Shown piece after piece: positions 44,619 to 54,205 of a stretch of DNA of 64,000 bases. Made by a program: the position numbers and the translations under genes. Each line of letters starts with the position of its first letter. The stretch's first letter is position 1. The stretch lies in NCBI RefSeq assembly GCF_002723975.1, contig NZ_BEWO01000011.1, positions 52,312 to 116,311 of the forward strand, given 5' to 3'. This DNA is from Gluconobacter japonicus (lineage in GTDB: Bacteria; Pseudomonadota; Alphaproteobacteria; Acetobacterales; Acetobacteraceae). The notes under the pieces were generated by a model, which saw only the letters and a program-made list of their open reading frames with translations, was not told the DNA's origin and made no database searches.

Positions 44619-46010
44619 TCAGTTTGTGGTGCCAGCGGACAGACCAGCACCACGTGGGTCGGTGTTACCGTGGCAGGCGCTACCGCTTGCGCAGGTGATT
44701 GCATTGACACGGCCTGAGCCGGAATGGGCAATCTCTGCTCCTTGAGCAACAGCCCGTGCCGCTTCACCGACGGCGTCGGCTGCATCATTCTGGCCGGATG
44801 CTGCGATCGCTGCGCGGAGACCGCGACGATCCCGTAGGATGGCAGCGGCCAGAAGTGGGCGAGGCGTTGAAGCTGGAGAGGCCCCCAGAACAATCCCGGT
44901 ATTGCCAGCGATACGGCCCGTACCGAACAGGTTATTCTCGCTCAAACTACAAGCGACAGCCATGCCGTTGCGATCTGTTACGACGAAAGATGTGGAAGCC
45001 GGCAGGGAGGGTAGAGAACCACTACCGCTCTTGCCGCTATCCAGCGCAGCCTGTGCGGCTGCAATATCCGTGGCACCCGAAGCGCGCCAGGAAGCAACAG
45101 CACCCTGAGCAGAAGCGCCGGTTGTGTAGCGAATTGCAGCGCCTAGTCCACCATCGGCTGGGGGTGCCAGAAAGGCTGCCGTAAGACCATTGGCCTGGGT
45201 CGTCAGAGCGACGGTCTGGATGGGGAGAGTCTTGCGAAGGTCTTCGTCGTTGAGGCGTCCACCAGCTTTCTGGGCAGCCGTTGCATAAACGTCAGCCAGT
45301 GCGCCGTTGTAGAGATCGCCGACGCCTGCAGAGCGGACGCGTTCGAGAAAGCCTGCGAGGCGTTGCTGGATCAGGCTGTCACCTGCGGTTACCGTTCCGG
45401 CCTCACCGCGTCCGAAGACTGCGCGCGCGCTCTCATCTGCCAGGAGGGCTGTCCGGACAACTGACAGGTCGGAGGCCAGCGCACGGCTGACGGTGACGCC
45501 ATTACTGGCAAGGTTCATCGCCGGTGCGATCAGATCATTGAACTCAACAGAGCCATACTGATGCTGGATCAGATAGAGGCCGCGCAGCATGGCGGGCGTA
45601 GAGGCTGGTCGGTCTCCGCCAGCACTTGTGCCAGGGAGAGGAAGAAAACTGACACTTTCCGCGGGGGAATTCGGGCGGGAAACAATGCAGGCCCCACCGC
45701 CGCCAAAGGAGGCGCGGGACGGGAGTGTGACACCGAGAGCAAGAGCTGTTGCAACTGCTGCGTCAGCCGCATTGCCGCTGCGAGCCAGAACGTCATGCCC
45801 GACCAGAGCGGCCTGGGGTTCGTCAGCGACGACTGTTCCGATACTGCCTGTCAGGGCAGGGGCAGCAGCAGGGCCAACGAGAGAACTGATACCTGGAATG
45901 CTGGAACATGCTGACAGGAGGAGCCCCGAGGCTACCGAGGCCAGAAGGATGGAGGCACGGCGTGCTTTGACGATGCCGTGGATGGAAATCTGGTTTCGAC
46001 GGTGCGCCAC
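44619..46010 (-). CDS. Gamma-glutamyltransferase-family lipoprotein
   Basis: The protein opens with a lipobox (GLLLSACSS) and has GGT-fold motifs: AADAAVATALALGVTLPSRA, GSVEFNDLIAPAMNLASNGV and the FGTGRIAGNTGIVLG segment. In GGTs the small subunit starts at a Thr (TTH); here the same place reads STSFVVTD, giving Ser or the following Thr as nucleophile. It is about 464 residues, shorter than typical GGTs. A GTG at 46010 after GGAGA fits better than the GTG at 46025. Activity on glutathione or peptides in the periplasm is plausible but uncertain. Confidence 0.78.
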   Translation of the reverse strand: MAHRRNQISIHGIVKARRASILLASVASGLLLSACSSIPGISSLVGPAAAPALTGSIGTVVADEPQAALVGHDVLARSGNAADAAVATALALGVTLPSRASFGGGGACIVSRPNSPAESVSFLPLPGTSAGGDRPASTPAMLRGLYLIQHQYGSVEFNDLIAPAMNLASNGVTVSRALASDLSVVRTALLADESARAVFGRGEAGTVTAGDSLIQQRLAGFLERVRSAGVGDLYNGALADVYATAAQKAGGRLNDEDLRKTLPIQTVALTTQANGLTAAFLAPPADGGLGAAIRYTTGASAQGAVASWRASGATDIAAAQAALDSGKSGSGSLPSLPASTSFVVTDRNGMAVACSLSENNLFGTGRIAGNTGIVLGASPASTPRPLLAAAILRDRRGLRAAIAASGQNDAADAVGEAARAVAQGAEIAHSGSGRVNAITCASGSACHGNTDPRGAGLSAGTTN

Positions 46011-46213
46011 CTGGCGTTTCTCCACTCTCTGGTCTTGGGTCCGGCAAGCGAGTTGCTCCGAAAAAGAAGCAGCTCTGACGTTCAGTTATTTCCAGTCATA
46101 ACGGGTATTGCGCTCTTGTGGGAGGGGCCTTGGCTGCTTCTCTTTGTGACAGTCTTTCTTTAATCATGAGCTGCCGTTACGGTGCCACGACGTCTGCCAA
46201 TCTGGAGCTGCCC

Positions 46214-46978
46214 GTGAAACATCCTTTGCTCGCAACGGCTTTTGCCGCTTTTTCCATGTTTTCCCTGAGTGAAAACGTGGCAGGAGCTGCGCCTACAAGC
46301 CAGCCGGAGACCTTCACGCCTGCGCAGCGCACCGAAGTTGTTCAGATCCTGCGGCAGGCTCTCAAAGAAGATCCATCCATTCTGACGGATGCGATCAGCT
46401 CCCTCCGGGAAAAGGCGGAACGACAAAAACAGGATTCGGCACTCGAGGCTGTGCGGGCTCATCTGCATGATCTTCAGACCGCGCCGGATTATGCAGTGCG
46501 AGGTAATCCGAAAGGAAAGATCACGGTTGTAGAATTCTATGATCCGCGCTGTTCCTACTGCCGCGCCATGATCCCGGAAGTTGACCGTTTCCTGGCACGT
46601 CACCCGGACGTCCGGCTGGTTGAAAAGGTCATTCCTGTTCTGGGAAGTGGAAGTGTTCTGGATACACGCGCTATTTTCGCCGCCAGTGCGCAGGGAAAAT
46701 ACGGCGTTATGCGTCAGGCGCTCATGGAAGACACGACCAAGCCGACCATGGAGCGCGTCATGGAACTGGCCAAGGCGAATGGGCTGGATGCTGATCGGCT
46801 CAAGACGGACATGAGTTCGACCGCGACTGTCGCACTGATTACGACCAATCTGGATCAGGGGCGCGCCATTGGGCTTGATGGAACCCCGACCTTTATTTTC
46901 GGTTCGGCAGCCATTGCGCCTGGGGCATTGAGTGCTAATCAAATGGATGCATTTCTGGAGCAGGCTCGAAAGTCCTGA
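46214..46978 (+). CDS. Periplasmic DsbA-like thiol-disulfide oxidoreductase
   Basis: GGAG six bases before the GTG at 46214 and an immediately following signal peptide (VKHPLLATAFAAFSMFSLSE, ending AGA) decide the start; an in-frame ATG at 46166 would place the signal inside the protein. A helical region (residues about 30-100) precedes a thioredoxin fold with active site CSYC and cis-Pro loop GTPTFIFG. The layout is close to the ScsC/Com1/BdbD-type DsbA proteins, probably oxidising or isomerising secreted proteins. A branched terminator follows. Confidence 0.9.
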   Translation: MKHPLLATAFAAFSMFSLSENVAGAAPTSQPETFTPAQRTEVVQILRQALKEDPSILTDAISSLREKAERQKQDSALEAVRAHLHDLQTAPDYAVRGNPKGKITVVEFYDPRCSYCRAMIPEVDRFLARHPDVRLVEKVIPVLGSGSVLDTRAIFAASAQGKYGVMRQALMEDTTKPTMERVMELAKANGLDADRLKTDMSSTATVALITTNLDQGRAIGLDGTPTFIFGSAAIAPGALSANQMDAFLEQARKS

Positions 46979-46997
46979 TTCCAGTCATAGGATATGC

Positions 46998-47068
46998 CCC
47001 GCCAGGTTTCTGAAATTATACCTGCTGTAGGTATTTGCAGCAGGTGAATTCTTGATTGGCGGGTTTTT
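46998..47068 (+). terminator. Branched (two-stem) terminator after the DsbA-like gene
   Basis: An outer stem CCCGCCA/TGGCGGG encloses an inner stem CCTGCTG/CAGCAGG, and the outer 3' arm runs into TTTTT. Confidence 0.7.
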
Positions 47069-47137
47069 CTTGAAGATAATCTGTGTAATCTTTCATCATA
47101 TACCTCAGGTTCCGGCTTTAAGACGTCATTTGAGGTT

Positions 47138-49783
47138 TTGACCGAAACAGAATGCTCCTCTGGTACAGCCCTGATGGCAGACAAAAAGACCCGCGAAGCA
47201 AGGAGCGACTTCGCATTGAATTTACCGTTCAATTCTAGGAACAGTAAAGAGAAACAGCCGTTTTCTGAGAGAGACGGGGATGCTTCGCATCTCGAGCGCG
47301 TCTTCTTCTCGCGGTGTATATTCAAATTTCTGGTGTCTCGCACGGCTCGGATGTTGGCCCGGGCTTTTCCTGCGGGGCCGGCCCATGTGCCAAAGCATTT
47401 GCAAGCTGCATTTGATTATTATCGTCTGCGTATTTTGGCGCTTTTCCTCCCGTTCTTTCTTTTTGCTCAATTCTTCAGCGCGGCAGTCGCGGGTGTCTGT
47501 CTGTGGTCAGTGGATCGCGAAGTAGCCCTTATGCTCGCGGTCTGTGTCGAGAGCCTTGTAGGCGTATGGAGTTTTTCCAAATGGTTCTTCCTCGCTAGCT
47601 TCTACAAGCGTGTGCTCAGAAAAAGATCTGTTTTGAAGGGAGCAGTATGTGGCGAAAAAATTGAGTATGTTTGGACCTATGCGCAGATTGCCAGATCGCT
47701 CAGGCTGCTGAATGGCGCCCTGGGTGTGGTCTGGGGATGGTTTCTTGTCTGTGTTTTTAATCTTCCAAGTGAACGCATTCATATTCTTGCAGTGATCGTC
47801 TGTACGGGGCTTTTTGCGCCCCTGTTACTATGTTCGGTTGTTAGTGGAGCCGTTGAAGCTCTGACACTTCCTGTCGTCGCGGCAGCCTGTCTGGTGATGG
47901 CGCAGCATTTCTGTGGCGCGCTGGCATTTACCATTCTTTCGATTTTCCTTGAAATAATAGTCTGCGGTTTGTTCGTGATTGGGGGCAGCCATCTGGCCCG
48001 TTATCTGTTGCAACGGCTTCTTCTGGACCGCATCGAGCAGCGGGAGCGAAACGAGATCATCAGCATGATGACCCGTGGCTCCGACAGTCATACCGGTGAC
48101 TGGATTTGGCTCACGGATGCGGATGGCTGCGTGCAGGCGCCGTCCGATGGTTTTTGCGTACTTCTGAAGCAGTCCGCTGAAGAGATTGCAGGGTTACCGC
48201 TTGTTGATCTTCTGGCCTTGCCTGTGATTCAACCGGGCCGACCTTTGCCTTGGATCGACGGGCAGCCCATGTCTGACTCTTTGCATTTTGGTCATTGCCT
48301 CGCCAACAGGCTGGCCTTCAGAGATCTCTGCATACCGGTTAATTCCGGCGGAGAAACAGCTTGGTGGCTTATGACTGGCCATCCAGTATTCAAACAGGGA
48401 TTTTTTCAGGGATATCGCGGGATTGGCGCTGATATTACGAGACAACGCAGGACAAGAATCCTTTACGCAGCGCGGATCCGGCATGATGATTTGACGGGCC
48501 TTCCAAACCGTCTGGCGTTTTGTGAAAAGTTGCAAGCCAGACTGCTTGAAAAAATGACTCAGCCTTCTTTGTGCAGTCTCATGTTGCTGTCAGTGGATAC
48601 ACTCTTGCATGACGGTGTGGAGACGCACGATAGCGTTTTGCGGGATGTCTTGTTTTCCGAAATCGGAAAACGTTTTTTACATTTCACCAAAGAAAAATTC
48701 GGTGTCGCGGGGCGTTACGGGATAACGGAATTCGCGTTTTTCCCGATTGCTCGGGGACCTGTTTCTTTCGGGCCAGAAAACGCGAAGCTGATGGCTCTAG
48801 AACTGGTCGCGTTGCTCGAACAGCCCCTCATCCTGAATGACGGGATGAGTCTTGCCGCCAGAGTGGCGGTCGGGATTTCTCCGGTTCCCTGCAAGGGGCA
48901 AAGTCTTGAGACCCTGCTCGAAGCTGCCGACATAGCCCTGCATGATGCAAAAGAAAAACCCTGCAACCGGTATTCATTTTACGAACGCCTCACACAGGAA
49001 GATGAAGAGCGCCAGCAGGCCCTGCTTCAGGATGTGAAGCAGGCTATTCAGAACAAGACTTTCTCGCTCGTGTACCAGCCTGTAGTGGATGCCCAGACGG
49101 GAGAGATCAATGGTTTTGAAGCTCTGTCCCGGTGGAGTGGTTCTCGACATGGACCGCTTTCCATTGAAAGGCTTATCGGCCTGATCGAGTTCTCCGGACA
49201 GGGGAGCGAATTTGATTTCTGGGTTCTTGAAACGGCCTGCAATGCAGCAGTGGACTGGCCGTCTCACCTCTGGGTTGCCGTCAACATGATGGCCTCACGC
49301 TTTTCTCAACCCTATGTGGCTGAACGGATTCTGGCGGTTCTCTCACATGCAGGTCTGGATCCGGGACGTTTGCAGATCGAAGTGACGGAAATGCTCGATT
49401 TGCATCCTGAACCCGCCGTTTACCATGCGTTCCAGTTGCTGGACCAGCAGGGCGTCAGACTGGTTCTTGATGATTTTGGTACCGGTTTTTCCGCGCTCAG
49501 CTATCTGCGTCTGTTCCCATTCTCCAAGATTAAGCTCGATACCATTTTCGTGCAGGATCTCTTTCAGGATTCCCGAAGTGCAGCCATCGTGCGCAACACG
49601 ATTGAACTGGCAGTGGATCTGGGTATCGCCGTAACAGCAGAAGGGGTATCCTCTTTGGAGCATTACCGCTTTTTGCAAGCGCAGGGATGCAATGAGGTGC
49701 AGGGATATCTCCTTGGCCGTCCATGCCCTGCGGAAGATCTGGTTTGGGATTCCCTTCCTCTATGTTCTTTTACGCAGGTTTGA
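47138..49783 (+). CDS. Membrane-bound EAL phosphodiesterase with PAS and degenerate GGDEF domains
   Basis: The 881-residue protein has about six hydrophobic helices in residues 90-300, a PAS-like region (about 315-440), a GGDEF domain whose active site reads YGITEF and so cannot make c-di-GMP, and an EAL domain with intact EALSRW, EVTEMLD, DDFGTGFSALSYLRLF and AEGV motifs. It should therefore degrade c-di-GMP, with the GGDEF part perhaps regulatory. The TTG start at 47138 has GAGG in front; a later ATG at 47174 is an alternative. It precedes the folate genes with 46 bp between. Confidence 0.9.
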   Translation: MTETECSSGTALMADKKTREARSDFALNLPFNSRNSKEKQPFSERDGDASHLERVFFSRCIFKFLVSRTARMLARAFPAGPAHVPKHLQAAFDYYRLRILALFLPFFLFAQFFSAAVAGVCLWSVDREVALMLAVCVESLVGVWSFSKWFFLASFYKRVLRKRSVLKGAVCGEKIEYVWTYAQIARSLRLLNGALGVVWGWFLVCVFNLPSERIHILAVIVCTGLFAPLLLCSVVSGAVEALTLPVVAAACLVMAQHFCGALAFTILSIFLEIIVCGLFVIGGSHLARYLLQRLLLDRIEQRERNEIISMMTRGSDSHTGDWIWLTDADGCVQAPSDGFCVLLKQSAEEIAGLPLVDLLALPVIQPGRPLPWIDGQPMSDSLHFGHCLANRLAFRDLCIPVNSGGETAWWLMTGHPVFKQGFFQGYRGIGADITRQRRTRILYAARIRHDDLTGLPNRLAFCEKLQARLLEKMTQPSLCSLMLLSVDTLLHDGVETHDSVLRDVLFSEIGKRFLHFTKEKFGVAGRYGITEFAFFPIARGPVSFGPENAKLMALELVALLEQPLILNDGMSLAARVAVGISPVPCKGQSLETLLEAADIALHDAKEKPCNRYSFYERLTQEDEERQQALLQDVKQAIQNKTFSLVYQPVVDAQTGEINGFEALSRWSGSRHGPLSIERLIGLIEFSGQGSEFDFWVLETACNAAVDWPSHLWVAVNMMASRFSQPYVAERILAVLSHAGLDPGRLQIEVTEMLDLHPEPAVYHAFQLLDQQGVRLVLDDFGTGFSALSYLRLFPFSKIKLDTIFVQDLFQDSRSAAIVRNTIELAVDLGIAVTAEGVSSLEHYRFLQAQGCNEVQGYLLGRPCPAEDLVWDSLPLCSFTQV

Positions 49784-49829
49784 GACAGCCCTCTTTGATC
49801 GACTTGATCGGCAAGGTCTCGCACGTCTG

Positions 49830-50675
49830 ATGAAACAGCATGTTCTGTCTGCCTCTGAGGGGCATGCGCTCTGGCTGTCCAAACCTCATGCCATGGGACG
49901 GCCGGCACTGATGGGCATCCTGAATGTCACGCCGGACTCATTTTCGGATGGAGGTCTTTTTCAGTCTCCTGAGACAGCGCTGGCGCATGCCCGGGAAATG
50001 CTGGCGGATGGTGCAGACATTGTGGATATCGGTGCGGAATCCACACGCCCTGGCTTTCGGTCAGTCCCGGCAGATGAGGAATGGGCCAGGCTCGAACCCG
50101 TCCTTGGCAGACTTGTTCCAGAAGGAGTGCCTCTGTCGGTTGACACGACGAAATCTGTCGTGGCCCGTAAGGCTTTGCAGCGCGGTGTACGGCTTATCAA
50201 TGATGTCTGGGGCTTCCATTCAGACCCGGATATGCCGTTCGTGATTGCGGACAGCGGAGCCAGCGCTGTTATCATGCACAACCGCTATGAGGTCGATGAC
50301 CAGCTTGATCTGCTGGCAGACTGGCGGCGTTTTTTCGATCACTCTCTGGAACTTGCCGAAAAAGCCGGTCTGGCGAGGAAGCGCCTCATTCTTGACCCCG
50401 GGGTAGGGTTTGGAAAGACGCAGGATCAGAATGTTCAGGCTATCGGGTCTCTTGGCGTTCTGAAGACGGAGTACGAACTCCCGATCCTGCTTGGTCTCTC
50501 CCGGAAATCCCTGTTTGGGTATCTGCTGGGGCGACCGATAGAAGACCGTCTGGCTGGAACATTGGCAGCTAATCTGGTTGGGGCAGATCTGGGGGCCGAT
50601 ATCCTGCGCGTTCACGATATCAGAGAACATTCTGACGCTCTTTCTATCCGGCGCGTTCTCAAGGAGGCTGTATGA
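49830..50675 (+). CDS. folP: Dihydropteroate synthase
   Basis: FolP joins 4-aminobenzoate to the pterin pyrophosphate, the sulfonamide target, in the cytosol. Family motifs are MGILNVTPDSFSDGG, DIGAESTRPGF, PLSVDTTKS and RLILDPGVGFGKT with a final DILRVHDIREH. The ATG at 49830 gives 281 residues, a normal length; an earlier start would overlap the EAL gene. It overlaps the folB-folK fusion by 4 bases, so they are translationally coupled. Confidence 0.95.
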   Translation: MKQHVLSASEGHALWLSKPHAMGRPALMGILNVTPDSFSDGGLFQSPETALAHAREMLADGADIVDIGAESTRPGFRSVPADEEWARLEPVLGRLVPEGVPLSVDTTKSVVARKALQRGVRLINDVWGFHSDPDMPFVIADSGASAVIMHNRYEVDDQLDLLADWRRFFDHSLELAEKAGLARKRLILDPGVGFGKTQDQNVQAIGSLGVLKTEYELPILLGLSRKSLFGYLLGRPIEDRLAGTLAANLVGADLGADILRVHDIREHSDALSIRRVLKEAV

Positions 50676-51559
50676 TTTCGGCGCCTTTGACGTCCGTCTT
50701 CGTACGGGATCTGTGCCTCTTCGGGTATCATGGCGTTCTGCCGGAAGAGAACCGTATCGGGCAGAGATTTATTGTTGATATCGAAATCCGGGCTGATCTG
50801 TCAGGCGCGATTGCTGAGGATGATTACAGACAGGCGGTCTGTTACGGCACGCTCTGTGAGATCGCAGCGGAAAGTGTCACCGGCACGCCAATGGACCTGA
50901 TCGAGGCTTTGGCGGGACGGATTGCGGATAACATTCTGAAGCGCCTGGACCGTGTTGAAGTGGTTCTTGTAACCGTTCACAAACCATCCGCTCCGGTGCC
51001 GTATTCAGTGTCCGAAACAGCCGCTACCGTGACACAGCATAGGCGTCATGAGGTCGCGTTCTCGCTGGGGGCCAATCTGGGCACGCGCGAAGCGACCCTC
51101 AATGCGGCTCTGGACCGTCTGTCCATGGAAGATGGTCTGGAGATCACGGATGTGTCTTCCTTTTACGACAGTGCTCCATGGGGCGGGATTGATCAGCCTG
51201 CTTTCGTCAATCTCTGTGCCATAGGACATACGACGCTGTCTCCTCATGCCCTGCTCAGGGTCTGCAAGGCCATTGAGGGTGATCTGGGACGCGTTCCGGG
51301 GATGCGATGGGGCGCCAGGGCCGTCGATATCGACGTTCTGTATTATGATGAACGTAGTCTGTCCGATCGTATTCTGACGGTTCCACATCGGCACCTGTTT
51401 GAACGCACCTTCGTCCTCGAACCCCTGGCTGAAATTGCTGCGAACCATGTCATCGGTGGACGCCGGGTGGCGGACGCGCTAGCAGTCCTGCCTCGCACCA
51501 GCGGAGATGTGACCCGGCGTGATCCGGATTGCACCGCGTCGGGGAACGAAGGAGCCTGA
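50672..51559 (+). CDS. folBK: Fused dihydroneopterin aldolase and 6-hydroxymethyl-dihydropterin pyrophosphokinase
   Basis: The first 118 residues are a dihydroneopterin aldolase ([45 protein letters not shown]); from about residue 125 a pyrophosphokinase follows ([47 protein letters not shown]). So two consecutive folate-pathway steps sit in one protein, feeding FolP. The two enzymes are often separate, and fused forms are known in some bacteria. It overlaps folP and leads to folE downstream. Confidence 0.93.
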   Translation: MISAPLTSVFVRDLCLFGYHGVLPEENRIGQRFIVDIEIRADLSGAIAEDDYRQAVCYGTLCEIAAESVTGTPMDLIEALAGRIADNILKRLDRVEVVLVTVHKPSAPVPYSVSETAATVTQHRRHEVAFSLGANLGTREATLNAALDRLSMEDGLEITDVSSFYDSAPWGGIDQPAFVNLCAIGHTTLSPHALLRVCKAIEGDLGRVPGMRWGARAVDIDVLYYDERSLSDRILTVPHRHLFERTFVLEPLAEIAANHVIGGRRVADALAVLPRTSGDVTRRDPDCTASGNEGA

Positions 51560-51567
51560 AACCCGCC

Positions 51568-52206
51568 ATGACCGATCTGAACGCCACTGCCATGACCGCC
51601 TGCAAGGACGATCAGCGACCGCTGGGCGCTTTGTCACGGCCTGCGGATGCGGAAGAACGGCTTGCCAATGCTGTCCGGACCATTCTGGAAGCGGTGGGTG
51701 AAAACCCGGAGCGTGAAGGCTTGCAGGATACGCCGCAACGTGTGGCCAAGATGTATCTGGAAGTTTTCGGTGGCCTGTATGAAGATCCGCGGGAGCATCT
51801 GAAGACGCAGTTTTCCGCAGATCAGCATCATGCTGCGGTGATTGTGAAGGATATTCGCTTCCACTCCATGTGCGAGCATCATCTGCTTCCGGTGCATGGC
51901 AAGGCTCATGTGGCCTATTTGCCAGCGGGTGGCCGCCTGACAGGTCTCAGCAAGCTGGCGCGTGTGGTGGAAGGTTTTGCCCGTCGCCCACAGCTTCAGG
52001 AGCGTATGACCGATCAGGTTGCTCAGGCCATGGAAGATGTTCTGGCGCCGGAAGCCGTTCTGGTCGTAATCGAGGCCGAGCATATGTGCATGAGTATGCG
52101 TGGCGTTCGTTCACCCGGCTCTACAACCGTGACAACCGTAGCGCGTGGAACATGGAAGCATGATCATACCGCGCGGATGGAAATTCTGTCGCTCCTACGC
52201 GGCTGA
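51568..52206 (+). CDS. folE: GTP cyclohydrolase I
   Basis: FolE converts GTP to dihydroneopterin triphosphate, the first step of tetrahydrofolate and of queuosine synthesis. The zinc ligands are in [11 protein letters not shown] and [32 protein letters not shown] and the final MEILSLLRG are family-typical. The ATG at 51568 (opening TDLNATAM) gives 212 residues with GGAG upstream, though slightly far. It is convergent with queD six bases away, so its product feeds both neighbouring pathways. Confidence 0.96.
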   Translation: MTDLNATAMTACKDDQRPLGALSRPADAEERLANAVRTILEAVGENPEREGLQDTPQRVAKMYLEVFGGLYEDPREHLKTQFSADQHHAAVIVKDIRFHSMCEHHLLPVHGKAHVAYLPAGGRLTGLSKLARVVEGFARRPQLQERMTDQVAQAMEDVLAPEAVLVVIEAEHMCMSMRGVRSPGSTTVTTVARGTWKHDHTARMEILSLLRG

Positions 52207-52212
52207 AAACTT

Positions 52213-52746
52213 TCAGAAGTCTGAAATGCTCATGTCAGCCCGGTTCCACCAGCATGTCTGTGGGGACCGGCTGACTTTCGGCAGATAAAATGTCGGATCA
52301 CCCGTCAGACGCACAGTGTTAGTCGGCGTTTCTTCCAGTTCCAATGCGTGAACACACAGACTGCTCCCCTGATCGGCCAGAATGGCCGTCAGTTTGGCGA
52401 GCAGCAGAGCGGCCATAACTTCGGTTGTCGGGTCGCCGGGCGTGACGACGATCCTGCGCGCACGCTCAGGTTCATGATCCCGGAACCATGCCAGAAGCGG
52501 ATCCTGCTCCGAAAGCTGAAGAGCATGATCGAGGCTGTTATCCACAAAATCATGCCAGCGCGTTTTGGCATCTGCAAATGGCAGGATCATATTCTGATGA
52601 CCGTCCAGACGCGTCTCTTCCACGGGCCTGAGTGTCACCTTCACATATTCATTGTGGCCGTGCGGAATGGCGCATTTCTCGCTGCTTCCGGTGATCAGCC
52701 GATGGCCCATGCAGAAACGGCGGGTGAAGACGAGTTCTGCCGTCAT
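52213..52746 (-). CDS. queD: 6-carboxy-5,6,7,8-tetrahydropterin synthase QueD
   Basis: QueD makes 6-carboxy-tetrahydropterin from dihydroneopterin triphosphate on the way to queuosine. The zinc His and catalytic residues appear in [11 protein letters not shown] and [14 protein letters not shown] (Cys-X3-His-Gly-His), with the [13 protein letters not shown] and [11 protein letters not shown] stretches following. At 177 residues it is longer than minimal QueD proteins. It overlaps queC by 4 bases. Confidence 0.93.
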   Translation of the reverse strand: MTAELVFTRRFCMGHRLITGSSEKCAIPHGHNEYVKVTLRPVEETRLDGHQNMILPFADAKTRWHDFVDNSLDHALQLSEQDPLLAWFRDHEPERARRIVVTPGDPTTEVMAALLLAKLTAILADQGSSLCVHALELEETPTNTVRLTGDPTFYLPKVSRSPQTCWWNRADMSISDF

Positions 52747-53444
52747 GCTTTGCTCTCGCAGTATCGACGCCAGCCTTCCGCACGAAGTTCACAGGCCGGG
52801 CAGGTACCGCAGCCATAGCCCCAGGCGTGATGATGGGTCCGGTCTCCCATGTAGCACGAGTGGCTCTCATGGTTGATCAGATCAACGAGCGTCTTGCCGC
52901 CAAGTTCTTCTGTTAGATCCCAGGTCTGTGCCTTGTCGATCCACATCAGAGGTGTGTGAAGGACGAAACGCTGGTCCATGCCGAGATTGAGCGCGACCTG
53001 AAGAGCTTTGATCGTGTCATCCCGGCAGTCTGGATAGCCCGAATAGTCGGTCTCGCACACACCGGTGACGATGTGCTTGACGTTCCTACGATAGGCGAGG
53101 GCAGCCGCGAAGGTCAGAAAGATCAGGTTGCGGCCCGGTACGAAAGTATTCGGCAGACCGCTTTCGCTGAAACCGATTTCGGCTTCGCGTGTCAGGGCCG
53201 TTTCGGACAAAGCGCCGAGGGAGGCGAGATCAATCGTGTGATCTTCGCCAAGACGCGCCTTCCACTCCGGGGAATGCTCGGCCATTCGAGCGCGGAGTGT
53301 GTCCCGACATTCGAGTTCTACGAGATGGCGCTGACCATATGCATATCCAACGGTTTCGACACGGTCGAAGCGTGATAGTGCCCAGGCCAGACATGTTGCG
53401 GAATCCTGGCCGCCGGAAAACAGAACGAGTGCGGCGTTGCTCAT
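52743..53444 (-). CDS. queC: 7-cyano-7-deazaguanine synthase QueC
   Basis: QueC converts 7-carboxy-7-deazaguanine to preQ0 using ATP and ammonia. The PP-loop [14 protein letters not shown] and the zinc-binding C-terminal cysteines ([16 protein letters not shown] plus RYC) are present. The 233-residue length is standard. It overlaps both queE and queD by 4 bases. Confidence 0.95.
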   Translation of the reverse strand: MSNAALVLFSGGQDSATCLAWALSRFDRVETVGYAYGQRHLVELECRDTLRARMAEHSPEWKARLGEDHTIDLASLGALSETALTREAEIGFSESGLPNTFVPGRNLIFLTFAAALAYRRNVKHIVTGVCETDYSGYPDCRDDTIKALQVALNLGMDQRFVLHTPLMWIDKAQTWDLTEELGGKTLVDLINHESHSCYMGDRTHHHAWGYGCGTCPACELRAEGWRRYCESKA

Positions 53445-54082
53445 GGGATTCCGATCAGTTTGTGAGTTTGCAGCGACAGGCGCCAGCGAGGGTGCGCGAG
53501 ACAGTAAGCCACCGCAGCCTGTGTATTTTCCAGTCGTGCAGGACCATCCATAGGCTGAAGCCAGAAATGCTGGAACGACAGGTTCTCGAACATTTCAGGC
53601 GGAAGTTCAGTCTGTGGATAGACGAGCTTCAGTTCCGCACCGCTGGTCTGAACAAGAGGGCCACCCGGCTTGGGGCTGACGCAGACCCAATCGATCCCAT
53701 CAGGTGCGGCAATTGTCCCGTTCGTCTCAACGGCGATTTCGAACCCATTGGCTTTGACAGCAGCAATCAGTTCCGCATCCAGTTGCAGAAGAGGCTCGCC
53801 CCCTGTGAAGACGACGTAACGCCGTCCACTCTCGTCAGCAGCACTTTTCCAGCATTGCTCAATGGTTTCAGCCAGTTCGGCAGCGGTCTTGAAACGGCCA
53901 CCGCCTTCACCATCCACTCCAATAAAGTCCGTATCGCAGAAGCGGCAGGCCGCCGTCTCGCGGTCCTGCTCTCGGCCTGACCACAGGTTGCACCCGGCAA
54001 ACCGGCAGAACACGGACGCACGACCCGTCTGCGCACCCTCTCCCTGGAGAGTTACGAACATTTCCTTCACAGCATAAGACAT
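53441..54082 (-). CDS. queE: 7-carboxy-7-deazaguanine synthase QueE (radical SAM)
   Basis: This radical SAM enzyme contracts the ring of carboxy-tetrahydropterin. It shows the QueE form of the iron-sulfur motif, C-X14-C-X2-C, from GCNLWSG to CRFCDTDF, instead of C-X3-C-X2-C, plus GGEPLLQLD for SAM binding. It is the first gene of the queE-queC-queD unit, read toward folE. Confidence 0.95.
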   Translation of the reverse strand: MSYAVKEMFVTLQGEGAQTGRASVFCRFAGCNLWSGREQDRETAACRFCDTDFIGVDGEGGGRFKTAAELAETIEQCWKSAADESGRRYVVFTGGEPLLQLDAELIAAVKANGFEIAVETNGTIAAPDGIDWVCVSPKPGGPLVQTSGAELKLVYPQTELPPEMFENLSFQHFWLQPMDGPARLENTQAAVAYCLAHPRWRLSLQTHKLIGIP

Positions 54083-54205
54083 GACCGCAGCATGTCGGCG
54101 AGGATGACGCCAGATGCAAGGGAAAACATTCTTTTATGCGTCAGGATGTGTTTCCACTGCCACGCAGGGGTGGGCAGAAACGTCTTTCATGGTAGGGAGA
54201 GGCTC

